Shown in pieces: positions 5,791-5,904 of a stretch of 5,904 bases of DNA. Within the stretch, counting starts at the first letter, position 1, and every line of letters starts with the position of its first letter. The notes beneath the pieces were generated by a model, which saw only the letters and a list, made by a program, of their open reading frames with translations, was not told the DNA's origin and made no database searches. The DNA is from Loki-b32 sp964493385 (lineage in GTDB: Archaea; Asgardarchaeota; Lokiarchaeia; Sigyniarchaeales; SOKP01). The DNA lies in contig CAZBNW010000141.1 in assembly GCA_964493385.1 (NCBI GenBank), forward strand, positions 1-5,904, in the 5' to 3' direction. The position numbers and the translations under genes are program-made.

Positions 5791-5875
5791 TTACCCGCTC
5801 AGTCTGTTGAAAACTGTGCTCAGGGTTAAGGGTTGAGGTATTTAGCCGATTCAACGGCATTAGGTATAAGAATAT
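5791..5875. other. GC-richer segment at the right edge, possibly an IS end or structured RNA
   Basis: GC content jumps to about 45% over 5791-5870, while the preceding gene has lines of 15-22%. The segment holds CAGT/ACTG arms around CTGTTGAAA (5800-5816), a GCTCAG repeated at 5797 and 5818, and a GCCG/CGGC stem (5845-5848 and 5855-5858). The TCTGTTGAAAAC string resembles the outer end of some insertion-sequence terminal repeats, but no partner end is in the window. Both strands are open to the edge: plus from 5811, and minus from 5904 down to a TAA at 5780-5782. No product is recognised. Confidence 0.3.
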
Positions 5876-5904
5876 ATTTTCTATCATGGTACTCCGTTCT
5901 TTAT

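Noticed and set aside
5822..5838. Telomere-like AGGGTTA-AGGGTTG run
   Set aside because: There are only about two imperfect seven-base units, which is too few for a repeat array; it is probably chance in the GC-richer segment.
5845..5858. tRNA T-arm look-alike GCCG-ATTCAA-CGGC
   Set aside because: The stem is only four base pairs, the loop has six bases, and no D-arm, anticodon arm or acceptor stem can be placed around it.
5886..5904. ATG at 5886 as the start of a plus-strand gene running off the edge
   Set aside because: Only six codons are visible, there is no placed Shine-Dalgarno, and the opposite strand is equally open. It was kept only as part of the right-edge finding.

Overview
This is an AT-rich stretch that most likely comes from an archaeon, probably an Asgard-type (Lokiarchaeia-like) genome. 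The archaeal call rests on four things: a PDCD5-like protein (a family confined to archaea and eukaryotes); candidate BRE/TATA promoters placed so that transcripts would be leaderless or nearly so; poly-T ends in place of strong bacterial terminators; and an exported M1 peptidase with many N-glycosylation sequons and a C-terminal GFIPGY-plus-membrane-helix-plus-lysines tail. The Asgard placement is inference, not proof.

Layout from left to right. On the minus strand, 9-2000 encodes a membrane-anchored, extracytoplasmic M1-family zinc aminopeptidase, with a T8 tract directly after its stop. A 263-bp divergent promoter region (2001-2263) carries a 13-bp direct repeat and leads to a plus-strand PDCD5-like DNA-binding protein (2264-2692), which starts at TTG behind a strong AGGAGG. 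It converges with a minus-strand 184-residue protein of unknown family (2733-3287). That gene is divergent from a plus-strand AcuC-type class I histone deacetylase (3488-4681, all catalytic residues intact). Both promoters in the 200-bp region between them show a perfect palindrome touching the TATA region. Downstream on the plus strand is a compact CoiA-like nuclease of the PD-(D/E)XK type (4823-5641). It has much lower GC in sampled lines than the deacetylase gene, which suggests an accessory gene.

The last 263 bases hold no complete gene. They contain a 14-bp palindrome, a 13-codon stub resembling the start of an AbrB/SpoVT-type protein, and then an abrupt GC-richer segment (about 45% over 5791-5870). 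That segment could be the end of an insertion element, a structured RNA, or part of a gene running off the window.

Functional links: no clear operon is visible. The deacetylase and nuclease genes share a strand but are 141 bp apart with a possible terminator between them, so co-function is not implied. The PDCD5-like protein and the deacetylase are both eukaryote-like information/chromatin-type proteins, which fits the suggested lineage. No tRNA, rRNA or CRISPR array was seen.
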